Shown: positions 6,824 through 14,509 of the stretch, one piece after another | Position numbering within the stretch: position 1 is the stretch's first letter | How the letters are laid out: the number at the start of each line of letters is the position of its first letter | Assembly: GCA_041687095.1 (NCBI GenBank) | Contig: JAWLCQ010000105.1 | Span: 1-16,289, forward strand | Direction of reading: 5' to 3' | Source: JAWLCQ01 sp041687095 | GTDB lineage: Bacteria; Planctomycetota; Phycisphaerae; SM23-33 | DNA length: 16,289 bases | Notes under the pieces: generated by a model | Seen by the model: the letters and a program-made list of their open reading frames with translations, nothing else | What the model was told of the DNA's origin: nothing | Databases searched by the model: none | Position numbers and translations under genes: made by a program

Positions 6824-6871
6824 GGGCAGGTGACGGTCGGAACGCCTCAGCGCTCCGACCGTCACCCGCCC
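6824..6871. terminator. Bidirectional terminator between convergent genes
   Basis: An 18-bp stem with a single mismatch: GGGCAGGTGACGGTCGGA (6824-6841) against TCCGACCGTCACCCGCCC (6854-6871). The stem can extend inward with CGC/GCG, leaving a CTCA loop. It lies 23 nt after the thiE stop and 29 nt after the end of the minus-strand zinc-ribbon gene. There is no T tract, as often in GC-rich genomes. Confidence 0.75.
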
Positions 6872-6900
6872 GGTCGTCTCCCTCCCGCCCGTCGGGGGCG

Positions 6901-7422
6901 CTATTCGCCTCTTCGCTCGCGCTTGCGCTCCTCGAGCTTCGCCTTGTACCACTGGTCCACGTTGGTGTTGCAGTGCGGGCAGGTGCGGACGTAGCTCGCA
7001 CCCCGCGGGATCGCGAGCCCCTTGCTCGTGTACTTGTACAGCAACACGTGCCCGGGAATGGCGTAGTACTTGTGGCAGTTCGGGCACTCTTCGGCCGGGA
7101 CGGCCGCGGCCTGGGCGTTGCACTTGGGGCAGTCGGCCAGCATGCCGTACCCCTGCGCCGCCACCGCATCGGGATCATTCGCGTCGGGCATGAGGTCCAT
7201 CGCGTTGATCCAGACGGCCTCCCCGCACTCCATGCACACGTGGGGCTGCGTGTTCTCCGGCTCGCCCTGCAGGAGCGTGGGGAAGAACATCCGCTGCAGC
7301 GTGACCACCAGCGAGACGACGATGATGAGCCCCAGCAGCCCCGCGAAGATGTACTCCATCCGCGGGTCCTGCATGAGGTTGAAACGCTTGAGGCCGGGAC
7401 GATTCCAGCGACTGTGACACAT
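6901..7422 (-). CDS. Membrane-anchored zinc-ribbon protein, function unknown
   Basis: 173 residues. A basic N-terminus (MCHSRWNRPGLKR) precedes one transmembrane segment at about 24-47 (YIFAGLLGLIIVVSLVVTLQ), followed by a soluble part with four CxxC knuckles: C63/C66, C98/C101, C113/C116, C148/C151. They probably form two zinc ribbons. The tail is highly charged (KLEERKRERRGE). The N-in/C-out or opposite topology cannot be decided; the positive N-terminus favours N-in. I do not recognise the family. Start: an ATG at 7428 and a GTG at 7449 are also in frame, but GGGAG at 7435-7431 is eight nt from the ATG at 7422. It follows lon on the same strand with its own candidate promoter, so a link to proteolysis is only positional. 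Confidence 0.75.
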   Translation of the reverse strand: MCHSRWNRPGLKRFNLMQDPRMEYIFAGLLGLIIVVSLVVTLQRMFFPTLLQGEPENTQPHVCMECGEAVWINAMDLMPDANDPDAVAAQGYGMLADCPKCNAQAAAVPAEECPNCHKYYAIPGHVLLYKYTSKGLAIPRGASYVRTCPHCNTNVDQWYKAKLEERKRERRGE

Positions 7423-7451
7423 TGGCATGACTCCCGAGACCAGGACCACCG

Positions 7452-7473
7452 GGGCGGGCGTCCAGGCCCGCCC
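7452..7473. terminator. GC hairpin between lon and the zinc-ribbon gene
   Basis: GGGCGGGC (7452-7459) pairs with GCCCGCCC (7466-7473), loop GTCCAG. It lies 76 nt beyond the lon stop and just downstream of a possible promoter for the next gene, so it may be either a lon terminator or a structured leader. Confidence 0.4.
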
Positions 7474-7481
7474 ATGCCTGT

Positions 7482-7510
7482 ATCCTACTGCCTGCGGCGT
7501 CCTATAGCAA
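7482..7510 (-). promoter_or_regulatory. Candidate promoter for the zinc-ribbon gene
   Basis: On the minus strand TTGCTA (7510-7505), 17-nt spacer, TAGGAT (7487-7482): 4/6 matches in each hexamer to the sigma-70 consensus with ideal spacing. The same TAGGAT -10 appears in the EIIA candidate promoter. Confidence 0.35.
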
Positions 7511-7548
7511 CAGCGGATGCCTGCAAGGAGATTCTCACAGTGGGCGGG

Positions 7549-10263
7549 CTACGGGGCGCCGCCGCCCTTGTCCGCGCGTGGCTCGGCGGCGGCGGCGCGG
7601 CGGCTGCCTTCGCGCGCACCCCCACGCCCCGTTGCGGGCGAGCGGGGGGCGGCGGCCTTGGCCTTCTTCCCGCCGCGGGCCTGCCCCTTGCCCTTGGGGG
7701 GCGGGGCCGGTTTGCCGTTGGCGGCCTTGCCCTTGGCCGGTGCCGTCTTCTTGCCGCCCGCGGCCTTCTCGGGGGGCGTCTCCCCAGCGGCGGCGGCCTT
7801 GGGGGCCGGCGGGGCGGGCTTGTCGGCGGCGGCTTTGGGGGCCTTGGCTCTCCGGGCGGGCGAGATCGCCGCGTTGAGGACGTCGTCGATCGTCCGGGCG
7901 AACACGAACTCCAACTGCTTCCGCGCCGAGTCGGGCACGTCCACCAGGTCCTTCTCGTTCCGCTCGGGCAGGATCACCGTCTTGATCCCCGCCCGCTTGG
8001 CCGCCAGGACCTTCTCCTTGATGCCCCCGACCGGCATGACCAGGCCGCGGAGCGTGATCTCGCCCGTCATCGCCACGTCCGACCGCACGGGGCGCCGCAG
8101 GAAGAACGACACCAACGCCGTGAAGATCGCCGTCCCCGCCGACGGGCCGTCCTTCGGGACCGCACCGGCGGGCACGTGCACGTGCACGTCCGTCCGCTGG
8201 AGCATCTCGGTCTTGATGCCTATCTTCTCCGACCGCGTCTTCAGCAGCGACATCGCCGCCAGCGCGCTCTCCCGCATCACGTCCCCGATCTGCCCGGTGA
8301 GCGTCAGGGCCCCGCGCCCCTGGAAGCCCGTGGCCTCGATGAAGATGATCTCCCCGCCCGAAGGCGTGTAGGCGAGCCCGGTGGCGACGCCCGGGATGCT
8401 GGTGCGGTCGGCGACCTCGGACTGGTACTTGCGGGGCCCGAGGAACTCGGCGATCAGCGGGGGGGTGACGCTGCGCGAGCGGGCCTTCTCCTCGGCGATC
8501 AGGGCCGCCACCCCCCGCGAGATCGTCCCGATCTGCCGCTCCAGCTCGCGCACGCCCGACTCGCGGGTGTAGTGCTCGATGACGCGCTGGACGGCCTTGT
8601 CGGACCACTTGAGCTGCGCGGGGGCGAGCCCGTTCTCCTTCCGCTGGCGGGGGACGAGGTAGCGGGTGGCGATGTGGAGCTTCTCCTCGCTGGTATACCC
8701 GGGCAGGTCGATGACCTCCATGCGGTCCCGCAGGGCGGGGGGGATGGGCCCGGCGTAGTTGGCGGTAGCGATGAACAGGACCTTCGTGAGGTCGAAGGGC
8801 ACGTGGAGGTAGTTGTCCTGGAAGGCGAAGTTCTGGGCGGGATCGAGGATCTCCAGCAGCGCGCTGGTGGGGTCCCCGCGGAAGTCCTGCCCGACCTTGT
8901 CGATCTCGTCGAGCATGAACACGGGGTTGTTGGTCCCGGCCTTGCGGATCTCCTGGATGACGCGTCCGGGCATGGCGCCGATGTAGGTGCGGCGGTGCCC
9001 GCGGAGTTCGGCCTCGTCGCGCATCCCGCCCAGGGACATGCGGATGAACTTGCGGCCCAGGGCGCGGGCGATGGACTGGCCCAGGGAGGTCTTGCCCACT
9101 CCGGGCGGGCCCAGGAAGCACAGGATGGGCCCGCGGGACTGGGGGGCGAGCTTGCGGACGGCGAGGTACTCGAGGATGCGGCGCTTGACCTTTTCGAGGT
9201 CGTAGTGGTCCTCGTCGAGGACGTTCCGCGCGTAGGCGACGTCGAGGTGGTCCTCCGTCGAGACCGCCCAGGGCAGGTCGGTCATGACGTCCAGGTAGGT
9301 GCGGATGACGTTGTACTCGGGGCTGACGGGGGGGAGTTTTTCGAGGCGGGAGAGTTCGCGGAGGGCCTCGGCGCGGACGGGCTCGCTCATGCCCGCCTGG
9401 TCGATGGCCTCGCGGATCTGCTCGACCTCCTGGGTCCGCTCGTCGCTTTGCCCGAGTTCCTTCTGGATGGCCTTGAGCTGCTCCTGGAGGAAGTACTCAC
9501 GCTGGGAGCGGTCGATGTTGGCCTTGACCTGGTCCTGGATCTTGAGGGACAGTTCGAGCACCTCCACCTGCCGCTGGAGTTCGGAGGCGAGGCGGCGGAG
9601 GCGGAGGCGGACGTCGGTCTCCTCGAGCAGCGTCTGGCGGAAATCGTGCTCCAGGCGGAGGTTGGCGGCGAGAAAGTCGGTCATCGAGCCCCCGGACTCC
9701 AGGTTCGTCAGCACGACCCCCGCCTCCTCGGGGATGGCCGGGGTGAGTTCGAAGATCCGCTGCGCGAGGCGGCGGACGTTGAGCATCAGGGCCTCGGTCT
9801 CCGTTCCGCCCTTCTCCACGTCGTGCATCTGGTGCACGCGGGCGCGGAGGTGGGGGTCCGTGGCGAGCCACTCGTCCACGGCGATGCGGGAGAGCCCGTG
9901 CACAATCAACTGCCGCTCCTGCCCCTCCGTGCGGAGGAGCTTGAGGACCATGACGGCCGTCCCCACCCCATTCATGTCGTCGGGGCGGGGATCCTCAATG
10001 GCGGAGGACCTCTGCGCGATGCAGGCGATGACCTTCTGCTTGGGCAGGACCTCGTCGATGAGCCGCTGGGACTTCTCCCGCCCCACCCGAAGCGGCACGA
10101 CCGTGCCGGGGAATACGAGCGTGTCCCGCAGGGGGAGGACGGCGAGATCGGGGGGGAACGGCGGGACGGCGTCCTCCCGTTCCCGCGCGGTCTTGGGGGT
10201 GACTACCACTTCGGCCTCGTCGTGATCGACGACGGAGGCGGGTCTGCGTTCTTCTTCCGTCAT
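7549..10263 (-). CDS. lon: ATP-dependent Lon protease with long basic tail
   Basis: 904 residues. A cytosolic AAA+ serine protease removing damaged and regulatory proteins. In order: LON N-terminal domain (about 39-245, starting LAVLPLRDTLVFPG), coiled helical linker, AAA+ domain with Walker A GPPGVGKT (385-392) and Walker B FMLDEID (449-455), then the protease domain with catalytic Ser708 in PKDGPSAG and Lys751 in GGIKEK, at the same 43-residue spacing as E. coli Ser679/Lys722. The canonical fold ends near residue 800 (DDVLNAAI). A further 104 residues of Ala, Lys, Pro, Arg and Gly follow, strongly basic, resembling histone H1-like tails. The start at 10263 follows the hsp20 stop by 5 nt, with GGAGGGG ten nt upstream; the frame also opens at 10320 inside hsp20, which is less likely. 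Co-transcribed with hsp20. Confidence 0.97.
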   Translation of the reverse strand: MTEEERRPASVVDHDEAEVVVTPKTAREREDAVPPFPPDLAVLPLRDTLVFPGTVVPLRVGREKSQRLIDEVLPKQKVIACIAQRSSAIEDPRPDDMNGVGTAVMVLKLLRTEGQERQLIVHGLSRIAVDEWLATDPHLRARVHQMHDVEKGGTETEALMLNVRRLAQRIFELTPAIPEEAGVVLTNLESGGSMTDFLAANLRLEHDFRQTLLEETDVRLRLRRLASELQRQVEVLELSLKIQDQVKANIDRSQREYFLQEQLKAIQKELGQSDERTQEVEQIREAIDQAGMSEPVRAEALRELSRLEKLPPVSPEYNVIRTYLDVMTDLPWAVSTEDHLDVAYARNVLDEDHYDLEKVKRRILEYLAVRKLAPQSRGPILCFLGPPGVGKTSLGQSIARALGRKFIRMSLGGMRDEAELRGHRRTYIGAMPGRVIQEIRKAGTNNPVFMLDEIDKVGQDFRGDPTSALLEILDPAQNFAFQDNYLHVPFDLTKVLFIATANYAGPIPPALRDRMEVIDLPGYTSEEKLHIATRYLVPRQRKENGLAPAQLKWSDKAVQRVIEHYTRESGVRELERQIGTISRGVAALIAEEKARSRSVTPPLIAEFLGPRKYQSEVADRTSIPGVATGLAYTPSGGEIIFIEATGFQGRGALTLTGQIGDVMRESALAAMSLLKTRSEKIGIKTEMLQRTDVHVHVPAGAVPKDGPSAGTAIFTALVSFFLRRPVRSDVAMTGEITLRGLVMPVGGIKEKVLAAKRAGIKTVILPERNEKDLVDVPDSARKQLEFVFARTIDDVLNAAISPARRAKAPKAAADKPAPPAPKAAAAGETPPEKAAGGKKTAPAKGKAANGKPAPPPKGKGQARGGKKAKAAAPRSPATGRGGAREGSRRAAAAEPRADKGGGAP

Positions 10264-10268
10264 GGTTC

Positions 10269-10694
10269 CTACGCCCCTCCCTGCTGTTGCTTGGGCATGC
10301 GGATCCAGAGCAGTCCGCACCGATACCGCGCGTCGATCTCCCCGACGTCCACGTCCTGCGGGAGATGCACCGTGCGGGTGAAGCGGCCGTGATCGATCTC
10401 CATCACGTGCAGGCGGAGAGGCCCTTGGGGGTCCTCGGGCTGGGGGACGGCCCGCTGGCCGGTGACGGTGAGGAGGCCCTTCTCCACCTTCACGTCAAGG
10501 TCGGACACGGTGACCCCGGCGACGTCGACGACGACGAAGTAGTGGGCGTCGTCCTCGTAGAGGTTCACCGAGGGTTGCCAGCTCTCCGCGGGCCAGAACT
10601 TGTGGAAGCGAGGCCCGACCACCATCTCGATCCACTTCACTTCGCGTCCCGTCACGTCGGTGCGCTCATCCTCGGCGGCGTGTACGTGGTACAT
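10269..10694 (-). CDS. Hsp20/alpha-crystallin small heat-shock protein
   Basis: 141 residues, typical for the family. An ATP-independent holdase that binds unfolding proteins in the cytoplasm. The N-terminal arm (1-38, WIEMVVGPRFHKFWP) leads into the alpha-crystallin domain (about 40-130): QPSVNLYEDDAHYFVVVDVAG, then LLTVTGQR, and the closing CGLLWIRMPK (127-135), which matches the conserved A-x-x-x-n-G-x-L region. The Ile-x-Ile anchor is not obvious in the short Gln/Gly tail. AAGGA lies about nine nt before the ATG. lon starts 5 nt after the stop. The pairing of a holdase with a protease suggests a heat- or stress-induced unit; no CIRCE element is seen upstream, only an imperfect dyad at 10724-10740. 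Confidence 0.93.
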   Translation of the reverse strand: MYHVHAAEDERTDVTGREVKWIEMVVGPRFHKFWPAESWQPSVNLYEDDAHYFVVVDVAGVTVSDLDVKVEKGLLTVTGQRAVPQPEDPQGPLRLHVMEIDHGRFTRTVHLPQDVDVGEIDARYRCGLLWIRMPKQQQGGA

Positions 10695-10761
10695 CGCGTC
10701 CGTCCTTTCCCTCTGCCCAGACGTTGGCGCGGGCGCCCAACACCTCCCCGCGCGACATGGA

Positions 10762-10793
10762 ACCGGCGGCGGGCCCCGTGACCCGCCGCCGGT
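10762..10793. terminator. 12-bp hairpin between htrA and hsp20
   Basis: ACCGGCGGCGGG (10762-10773) pairs perfectly with CCCGCCGCCGGT (10782-10793) across an 8-nt loop. It sits 33 nt after the htrA stop on the minus strand and 67 nt before the hsp20 start. It lacks a T tract, so factor-independent termination may be partial. Confidence 0.6.
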
Positions 10794-10826
10794 CCTTATT
10801 CTATCCGCCTCCCCTGGGGAGCGGAA

Positions 10827-12341
10827 TCACTTCTCGGGCGTGATGAAGACAAACCGCTGCGCGTCCTGGGGGTCGCTCACCAGCAGCCGCAACCCCGCCT
10901 GGGCGTCCTCCTCGGCGGCGACCTTCGCCAACTGCTCGGCGGATCGGACGTCGCGCCCCTGCGCCTGGACGATGAGCATCCCGGGGCGCAGGCCCTGCTT
11001 GGAGGCGTCGGACGCGGCGGCGACGTCGGTGATGAACACGCCCTTGGGCGTCCTCGGGTATCCGTACTGCCGCGCCAACTGCCGCGTCGGGGTCGCCACC
11101 GTCAGCCCGTACCTCGCCAGCGACTCGCCCTGCGCATCGCCCTCCTCGGGCTCGGCCGGCTCGGTCGTGCCGCTCATCTCCGTGGGCTGCTCGGCGACGG
11201 TGACCTTCAGCGCCTCCTTCTCGCCGTTGCGGACCACCGTGAGTTCCACCGCCTCCCCAGGCCGCACCCCCGCGATCAGGTTCCGCAGCTCGTTGCTGCT
11301 GGCGACGGAGCGGCCGTTGACGGCGACGATGAAGTCGCCCACCTTCAGCCCCGCCTCCGCCGCGGGCGTGTCCTCGAGCACCTGCCGCACCAGCGAGCCC
11401 CGCGTCGAGGGCAGGTTCAGGCTGCGGGCGAGGCGCTGGTCCACGTCCTGGATCCCCACGCCCAGGTACCCCCGGACGACCTTGCCCTCGTCGATGAGCT
11501 GCCGCATGATCCGCTGGGCCATGTTCGACGGAATCGCCATCCCGATCCCCTCGTTCCCGCCCGTGCGGGAGAGGATCAGCGTGTTGATCCCGATGACCTC
11601 CGCACGCATGTTCACCAGCGGGCCGCCCGAGTTGCCGCGGTTGATCGACGCGTCGGTCTGGATGTAGTTCTCATACCCGGTGGCTCCGGTGACGCGGCCC
11701 TTGGCCGAGACGATCCCGGCCGTCACCGTCTGCGAGAGCCCCTCGGGGGCCCCGACGGCGAGCACCCAGTCGCCGACCTCCATCTCGTCGCTGTTGCCCA
11801 GCGGGGCGTCGATCAGCCGCTCGGGGTCCTTGAGCTTCAGCACCGCCAGGTCCGTCTGCGGGTCCCCGCGGACCCACTCGGTCTCGAAGCGGCGCTCGTC
11901 GGCGAGGATGATCTCGATCTGGTCGGCCCCGCTGACGACGTGGTAGTTCGTCAGGACGTAGCCCTGCTCGGCGTCGACGATCACCCCGCTGCCCAGGCCC
12001 TGCGAGAAGAACTCGCGCTGCTCCTCGCGGTCGGGGGTCGGGAAGGGGATCTCGCGGCCGAAGAAGTCCTCCAGGTCGGGGAACGGGGAACTCCTGGCGG
12101 CGACCTTTTTCTCCACGCGGATCTCGACGACGGCGGGTTTGATGACCTTGGAGACGGCGCGGAAGAGGCGGGACAGCTCGTCCCTCTGGGCGAGTTGGGC
12201 GAGTTCCTCGCGGGCCCCGTTCACTTCCGCCTGCTCCTGGGCGTGGGCGCAGGGCCCGAGGAGTTGGGGACCTGCGTAATAGCCTGCGGCGACGAACGCC
12301 ACCACCAGCACCACGGGAAACACGAATCTCATCGCTCTCAT
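10827..12341 (-). CDS. HtrA/Deg-type trypsin-like serine protease with two PDZ domains
   Basis: 504 residues. A periplasmic (or membrane-tethered) quality-control protease. The N-terminus is a signal sequence or anchor (hydrophobic 6-24) with Ala-rich PCAHAQ at 30-35 as a possible cleavage zone. The trypsin-like domain (about 60-285) has the complete triad: His134 in TNYHVVSG, Asp164 in DPQTDLAVLKL, Ser238 in GNSGGPL. PDZ1 spans about 290-385 (GYLGVGIQDV); an acidic linker (386-408) leads to a more diverged PDZ2 (about 408-500). Start: ATGs at 12344, 12341 and 12332 are in frame; AAGGAG at 12354-12349 is seven nt from 12341 and four from 12344. The frame extends to 12578, but that part is Arg-rich and lacks a start signal. 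Its own candidate promoter lies upstream; hsp20 and lon follow. Confidence 0.95.
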   Translation of the reverse strand: MRAMRFVFPVVLVVAFVAAGYYAGPQLLGPCAHAQEQAEVNGAREELAQLAQRDELSRLFRAVSKVIKPAVVEIRVEKKVAARSSPFPDLEDFFGREIPFPTPDREEQREFFSQGLGSGVIVDAEQGYVLTNYHVVSGADQIEIILADERRFETEWVRGDPQTDLAVLKLKDPERLIDAPLGNSDEMEVGDWVLAVGAPEGLSQTVTAGIVSAKGRVTGATGYENYIQTDASINRGNSGGPLVNMRAEVIGINTLILSRTGGNEGIGMAIPSNMAQRIMRQLIDEGKVVRGYLGVGIQDVDQRLARSLNLPSTRGSLVRQVLEDTPAAEAGLKVGDFIVAVNGRSVASSNELRNLIAGVRPGEAVELTVVRNGEKEALKVTVAEQPTEMSGTTEPAEPEEGDAQGESLARYGLTVATPTRQLARQYGYPRTPKGVFITDVAAASDASKQGLRPGMLIVQAQGRDVRSAEQLAKVAAEEDAQAGLRLLVSDPQDAQRFVFITPEK

Positions 12342-12761
12342 CATTTCACTCCTTCGGAACTCTTCGCTCGCCGCACACAGGCGTTTCCGAATTCTAGAGG
12401 CCCGGCGCGGCGCGATGTCAGCCAGGTACTCCCTCGCCTGTTCGCTACGCTCTTGGACGCACGACGGTTCTACAGGTTCGTCCCCTCCTGTCCCTGGCGC
12501 GTCATACGCATCCCAGGTAGTTCTCGGGCAGCGTCGGTCTGACGTGGTTGCTCCGCTTCGCTCCGCAAACCACGGCACCCGCCCGCGACCTACGTGGAAC
12601 GCGTATCAGCCCGGCGCCCCGGCAGCACCGGGCCCCCAGCGCCGCGTCCCACGGGTCCGCAGAACCCGTACCGCTCGCACGCGGGCGGACGCACGGGGGC
12701 GGGCAGCGCCGCCGTGGCGTGCGGTCCTGTGACATTGGGGGGAGACGACCTGCTACCCCCG
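12342..12761. other. Intergenic region between htrA and the DUF58 gene
   Basis: 420 bp without a supportable gene. It contains the candidate htrA promoter (12391-12421) and an imperfect hairpin (CGTGGTT 12543-12549 with AACCACG 12568-12574) whose loop, GCTCCGCTTCGCTCCGC, is also present in the hairpin at 48-86. The remaining sequence is ordinary GC-rich DNA in which I recognise nothing. Confidence 0.6.
12391..12421 (-). promoter_or_regulatory. Candidate htrA promoter
   Basis: On the minus strand CTGACA (12421-12416) and TAGAAT (12396-12391), each 5/6 to the sigma-70 consensus, with a 19-nt spacer, slightly longer than ideal. Transcription would begin about 40 nt before the start codon. An ECF or heat-shock sigma site was not recognised. 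Confidence 0.4.
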
Positions 12762-13667
12762 CTACGTCAGCACCCCCGCCCGCCGAAGCGTGACCAGCAC
12801 GAGGCGCTCGAACGGCTCATCCGTCCGCACGGGGACGTAGAGGGCGCCCCGCCCCACGCAGGTGCGCGCGTGCTGCCGGCGGGCGGTTTCCCACGACTGC
12901 CGGTACGCCTCCCGCACCGCCTCGGTGGCGTCGACGACGGCGCGGTCGGGGGTTTCGGCGTGCTCCAGCAGCAGCGGGCCCGACAGGTCCGGGGAGACGT
13001 CCCGCGGGGTATGCACGTGCAGCACGCTCACCCCATACCCCCCCGCCGTCAGCCGCCCCAACGCCCCCGACAGGTCCTCGGCGGCGTCGAGCAGGTCCGA
13101 GATCACCACCACCGACGCCACCCTTCCGAACCGGTCCGCGAACCGCCGCACCGCCTCGCCCAGGCGGGTCGGGCCCGCGGGCGACAACTGCGACAGGAAC
13201 TCCAGCACGCGGAGGATGTGCTCGCGGGAGCGGGGCGCGCGGAACTCGCCCGCCAGGCCATCGGCGAAGGGCACGAGGACGACCCGCTCGAACCCGCTCA
13301 TCCCCACGTACGCCACCGCGGCCGCGATGGACCGGGCGTAGTCGAACTTCCCCCCCGCCGCCCCCCCCGCATCCGCCCCCATCGACGCCGACACGTCCAG
13401 CAGGATCGCCACCTCCGATTCGCTGTGCTCGTGGAAGGCCCGCAGGAGCAGCCGCTCCATCCTTGCATAGTACGGCCAGTCGATGAACCGGGTGTCGTCC
13501 CCAGGCGTGTAGAGGCGATGATCGGCGAATTCCAACCCATCGCCCACCGTTCGCGCCCGCCTCGCCGTCCCCCGCGCCCGCACCGTCACCTGCTTGCCCG
13601 CCAAGTGCAACCGCTCGAGACGGCGGAGAAAGGCCTCCCCGAACACGCTGCGCCAAGGGGCCGTCAT
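12762..13667 (-). CDS. DUF58 family protein with von Willebrand A-type fold
   Basis: 301 residues, no transmembrane segment. The DUF58 signature is clear: GDDTRFIDWPYYARMERL (56-73) leads into LLDVSASM (89-96) with the DxSxS metal-site residues D91, S93 and S95. Further candidates for the metal site are T167 and D191 (VISDLLD). DUF58 proteins usually sit beside a MoxR AAA+ ATPase and work in chaperone-like metal or complex maturation; no MoxR is in this window. Start: a TTG at 13697 is in frame, but GGAG seven nt before the ATG at 13667 favours 13667. It begins 43 nt after the EIIA stop, so the two are probably one operon. Biochemical role unknown. Confidence 0.88.
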   Translation of the reverse strand: MTAPWRSVFGEAFLRRLERLHLAGKQVTVRARGTARRARTVGDGLEFADHRLYTPGDDTRFIDWPYYARMERLLLRAFHEHSESEVAILLDVSASMGADAGGAAGGKFDYARSIAAAVAYVGMSGFERVVLVPFADGLAGEFRAPRSREHILRVLEFLSQLSPAGPTRLGEAVRRFADRFGRVASVVVISDLLDAAEDLSGALGRLTAGGYGVSVLHVHTPRDVSPDLSGPLLLEHAETPDRAVVDATEAVREAYRQSWETARRQHARTCVGRGALYVPVRTDEPFERLVLVTLRRAGVLT

Positions 13668-13710
13668 GGGCGCGCTCCGGCACCTACTGGCACGCAATCC
13701 GCCATCGTCC

Positions 13711-14418
13711 TCACGAGATTCTCGCCTCGATGTCCCGGATGGTCTGCCGCAACTCGTCGGCGGATTGGGCTTCCAGCATCCACTGGACGTCGGCCTCGTC
13801 GTGGAGGATCTGGGCCAGGCGGGCGAGGACGTGCAGGTGGGTGCGGTCGTCCTTGCAGCAGATGAGGAAGAACAGGCGGGTGAGCGACCCGTCGAGCGCC
13901 CCGAAGGGCACGCCCGTCGAGGTGAGCCCGACGACGACGAAACTCTGGGCGATGCTGTAGGGCAAGGGGTGGCGGGGGTGCGGGAAGGCGACCCCGCCCA
14001 CCAGCCCGGTGGTCATCAGGTCCTCGCGCTGCTCGATCTCCTGGAGCAGTTCATCCTGCGCCCAGACGAGGTGGCAGGCGTCGGCGAGGTCCACGAGGCC
14101 GCGGAGGACGCTGGAGCGCGTTTTGGCCGGCAGCGGAACGGCAATGCCGCCCTCGGGGATCAGGCGGGTGAGGAGCATGGCGTCCTCCTCGAACCCGTGG
14201 TGCGCCCGCACCCCGCGCTCGATCTGTCCGAGGCGCTCGCGGCCCAGTTCGTGCATCTGGGTCTCGACCCAATGGTCCACGTCGCTCTTGCGGAACACGA
14301 ACCGCTCCCCCTGCCGCCGCGCCGGAATCTGTCCGCGCGACGCCAGCTTCGTCACCTCGCGAGCATCCAGGTGCAGGTAGGCGGCCACCTGCTGCTCGTT
14401 CATCACTTCATGGGGCAT
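13711..14418 (-). CDS. HTH domain fused to PTS EIIA (PtsN-like)
   Basis: 235 residues. Residues 5-55 form an excisionase/MerR-like helix-turn-helix (NEQQVAAYLHLDAREVTKLASRGQIPARRQGERFVFRKSDVDHWV in outline: helix, turn, helix, wing, Trp50). Residues about 80-230 are a PTS IIA domain of the fructose/nitrogen type with the phosphorylatable His147 in VAFPHPRHP. This architecture suggests a DNA- or partner-binding regulator whose activity is set by phosphorylation from a phosphotransfer chain; no EI, HPr, EIIB or EIIC is present here. AAGGA eight nt upstream supports the ATG at 14418; another in-frame ATG (14403) is internal. A well-spaced promoter candidate precedes it. The DUF58 gene follows. 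Target unknown. Confidence 0.9.
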   Translation of the reverse strand: MPHEVMNEQQVAAYLHLDAREVTKLASRGQIPARRQGERFVFRKSDVDHWVETQMHELGRERLGQIERGVRAHHGFEEDAMLLTRLIPEGGIAVPLPAKTRSSVLRGLVDLADACHLVWAQDELLQEIEQREDLMTTGLVGGVAFPHPRHPLPYSIAQSFVVVGLTSTGVPFGALDGSLTRLFFLICCKDDRTHLHVLARLAQILHDEADVQWMLEAQSADELRQTIRDIEARIS

Positions 14419-14446
14419 GTGCAGAGTCCTTTTCCCAGGTCCCACG

Positions 14447-14475
14447 ATCCTACTGCGCGGGACGCCACGTGACAA
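14447..14475 (-). promoter_or_regulatory. Candidate promoter for HTH-EIIA gene
   Basis: On the minus strand TTGTCA (14475-14470), 17-nt spacer, TAGGAT (14452-14447): 5/6 and 4/6 to the sigma-70 consensus with ideal spacing, about 25-30 nt before the ATG. The left edge of the mobile-like element lies just 20 nt beyond the -35. Confidence 0.5.
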
Positions 14476-14509
14476 CGGAGGCGCGGGGGGAATTGCGGAT
14501 TGGTAACCG

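Noticed and set aside
6973..10392. An 1139-residue plus-strand open frame antisense to lon
   Set aside because: Composition is Gly/Leu/Asp/Val shadow of lon codons; lon on the minus strand has all catalytic motifs in place.
10695..10760. CIRCE/HrcA operator upstream of hsp20
   Set aside because: No TTAGCACTC-N9-GAGTGCTAA-like sequence is present; only a short imperfect GC dyad is seen.
10827..12578. Longer N-terminus for HtrA (start at 12578)
   Set aside because: The extra 79 residues are Arg/Ser-rich with no start signal, would bury the signal sequence, and a good AAGGAG sits just before 12341.
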